Source: DASTFY01 sp963813375 (GTDB lineage Bacteria; Actinomycetota; Acidimicrobiia; Acidimicrobiales; Ilumatobacteraceae). Taken from it: a DNA stretch of 64,000 bases. Both the position numbers and the translations under genes were made by a program. Location: assembly GCA_963813375.1 (NCBI GenBank), contig CAWEYT010000006.1, forward strand, positions 17,140 through 81,139, written 5' to 3'. The notes under the pieces are model-generated. The model searched no databases. It saw only the letters and a program-made list of their open reading frames with translations, and was not told the DNA's origin. Positions 62,428 through 64,000 of this stretch are shown in pieces (the first letter of the stretch is position 1; every line of letters starts with the position of its first letter).

Positions 62428-63929
62428 CTACAGCGGGTCCAGCGGATAGATCGGTCGCTTCTGACGTTCGAACCGGTACACCGAAAGATCGGCATTGGTC
62501 ACGCCCTCCCCCTGACACTCGACGATGTGCGAGGCAATCGGCTTGAAGCCGGCGCGATAGTGAATACGTGACTTGAGCATGATGTAGCGCAACCGGGTCG
62601 GCTCGATGCCGCAATGGCGGAAGACGACGAGATCGAACGGCTCGTGGTGCCGCTCCGTCACGACGATCTTCGCGCGGCCGCAGTCGAGGACCGCGGTCCG
62701 GCCCGAGATGGGACTTAGCCGCCGTATACATCGGTCCTGTGAAGACGACCTCACCATCGGTGATCGTGCGAACGCGCCCCGACACCTCGAGCGGCTTACC
62801 CTTGAGTCCAATCGACGGCATGTCGGTCTTGCCGCCGAGCGCGAGCGTGACATTCGCGCCCACGCCCGCGACGAGTATTTTCCCCATCGCATCGGGATCG
62901 CGGATGGGCGCGATGGCAATGTCATCGAGACCCTGCCGCAGAATCTCGGCGACCACAATCATCACATCCTGTGCGCCGCCGGAGCCGCAGTTGTCGCAAT
63001 GGTCGATGAGCAACACCGGTCCGGCAGGATTCTCCGCGCCGAGCCGCTTCGCCCGCGCGACGGATTCGGCGAGCGGCCGCGGACGATACACAAATTCTGC
63101 GCGCCGCTCCCATGCGATCTTTAGCATCGCGTCGCAGATCTCTTGCGCTGCCGCTTTGCCGCCGCGCCGTTCGTCGCCGACGACCACTGCGAGGGCTGAC
63201 TGTGAACGGCGTGTCCGCGTGCGCAAAAGCTGGCAGCAAGGTGGCCGCGAGCACCTCTCCTGCACTCTCAGCCGCGCGCGCCACGGCGATCGCTTGGCCG
63301 GAAGGCCCGTCCTCCGGCGCGTGGCGCATGATGGACGGAATGAGCGGCAGCCAGCCCCACGCCAGCACCGGTTCGACCTCGCCGCGGAGAGTGCGTGCAA
63401 GGATGTCGCCCGCGAGCCGCCCGGCCTCGTACATGTCGATATGCGGGTAAGTCTTGTAACCGGTGACGATGGTGGCGTTGGCGATCGTCTCGGGCGAAAG
63501 ATTGGTGTGATAGTCGAACGTCACGGCAACCGGCACGCGCGGCGCGATGGTACGTATGCGCCGCAGGATCTCGCCTTCGGCGTCGTCCGCGTCTTCCACC
63601 ACCATCGCGCCGTGCAGATCGAGCAACACCGCATCGCATCCGCGACGCACGGCATCCTCGAGCGGACGGAGCAGCGCCTCGAAGGTCGCGCGTGACGCCT
63701 TGTTCGACGGCCACGACTCGGCGGCGATCGGCGTGACCGCTTCAGCGTTCTCCTTCCGGGCAACATCGAGGAACGCCGCGAACGGCGTGTTCGAGCCGGC
63801 AAGCGCACAGCGCGCGTCCTCCCCATAGAGAGGCCCCTCGCCATGACCGAAATTGGTGAGCGGCGTCGCGATGGGCGAGAAGGTATTCGTCTCGTGCTTG
63901 ATCTGCGCGATGACGAAGCGCTTGGTCAA
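62428..63929 (-). CDS. M81-family metallopeptidase (MlrC-like), several frameshifts
   Basis: About 500 residues. The ATG at 63929 starts MTKRFVIAQIKHETNTFSPI, the family's HETNTFSP. VLLDLHGAMVVEDADDAEGE, TFDYHTNLSPETIANATIVT and GYKTYPHIDMYEAGRLAGDI give the presumed zinc ligands (D, H, H). A second frame (from about 63190) continues EICDAMLKIAWERRAEFVYR, then VLLIDHCDNCGSGGAQDVMI (MlrC C-terminal domain). A third frame gives CGRAKIVVTERHHEPFDLVV and the stop at 62428. MlrC linearises or degrades microcystin fragments in sphingomonads; most relatives have unknown peptide substrates. Confidence 0.88.
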
Positions 63930-64000
63930 GATGCGGGGATTGCGAGGTTCAAAAAGGAGCCGCGAGCCTAAAGCAAATTTGAGGCACGAACAACGCGCAG

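Overview
The window is a chimera of two unrelated genomes. About 51.8 kb of very GC-rich actinobacterial DNA is joined to about 12.2 kb of somewhat less GC-rich proteobacterial DNA. The joint at 51786-51839 reads like Oxford Nanopore sequencing adapter: the start of the adapter bottom strand, a run of 15 T, then a stretch ending in an 18-base match to the adapter top strand. Two reads appear to have been concatenated, so nothing to the left of about 51.79 kb should be linked biologically to anything to the right of about 51.84 kb. One-base frameshifts are common. They are sparse in 6-22 kb and dense in 43.6-51.8 kb and 56.7-64 kb, as expected of lightly covered, uncorrected long reads. Most broken genes here are probably intact in the cell.

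Left part (1-51785), an actinobacterium, plausibly Acidimicrobiia-like. Signs are GTG starts, the IclR regulator divergent from leuCD, a 13E12-type DUF222-HNH gene with a LexA box, an MT0933-type antitoxin-family gene, a deazaflavin-type nitroreductase, and the histidine phosphatase-DUF3090-SCO1664 cluster. The layout is: the ppc end, a sugar kinase and small stress or regulatory genes (1-4.3 kb); a DUF4062 protein and tRNA-Arg (4.4-5.8 kb); argS, lysA, hom, thrC, rho, rpmE, an unknown gene, prfA and prmC (5.9-17 kb), a housekeeping run joining aspartate-family amino-acid synthesis to translation and termination; a minus-strand catabolic block of S9 peptidase, alcohol dehydrogenase, nucleoside hydrolase and thiolase-like protein (17-22.7 kb); leuCD with its regulator (23.9-26.9 kb); assorted accessory genes (26.9-33.6 kb); transport, serine hydrolase, acyl-CoA dehydrogenase, uracil-DNA glycosylase and L-2-hydroxyglutarate oxidase (33.8-40.5 kb); the DUF3090 cluster (40.5-42.4 kb); and a hybrid PKS-NRPS assembly line, KS-AT-ACP-C-A-PCP-TE, with a lipase-family gene upstream (43.6-51.8 kb).

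Right part (51840-64000), a proteobacterium, probably beta. It begins inside rsmI and carries the conserved envelope neighbourhood rsmI / LpoA-like / yraN / (HIRAN) / SIS isomerase / two-BON-domain lipoprotein. A ferritin-like protein, a glutathione S-transferase and the heptose adenylyltransferase rfaE2 follow. On the minus strand come an M81 peptidase, coaX, birA, a SPOR protein and a secreted alpha/beta hydrolase. Two families of short dispersed repeats occur only in this part, and one copy lies in frame inside yraN.

The most notable biological items are the hybrid assembly line (Cys-type thioesterase, shortened acyltransferase), the LexA box on the DUF222-HNH gene, a 52-bp palindromic element present twice, and the stand-alone DUF4062 protein. 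No CRISPR array, rRNA, phage or transposase gene was seen.
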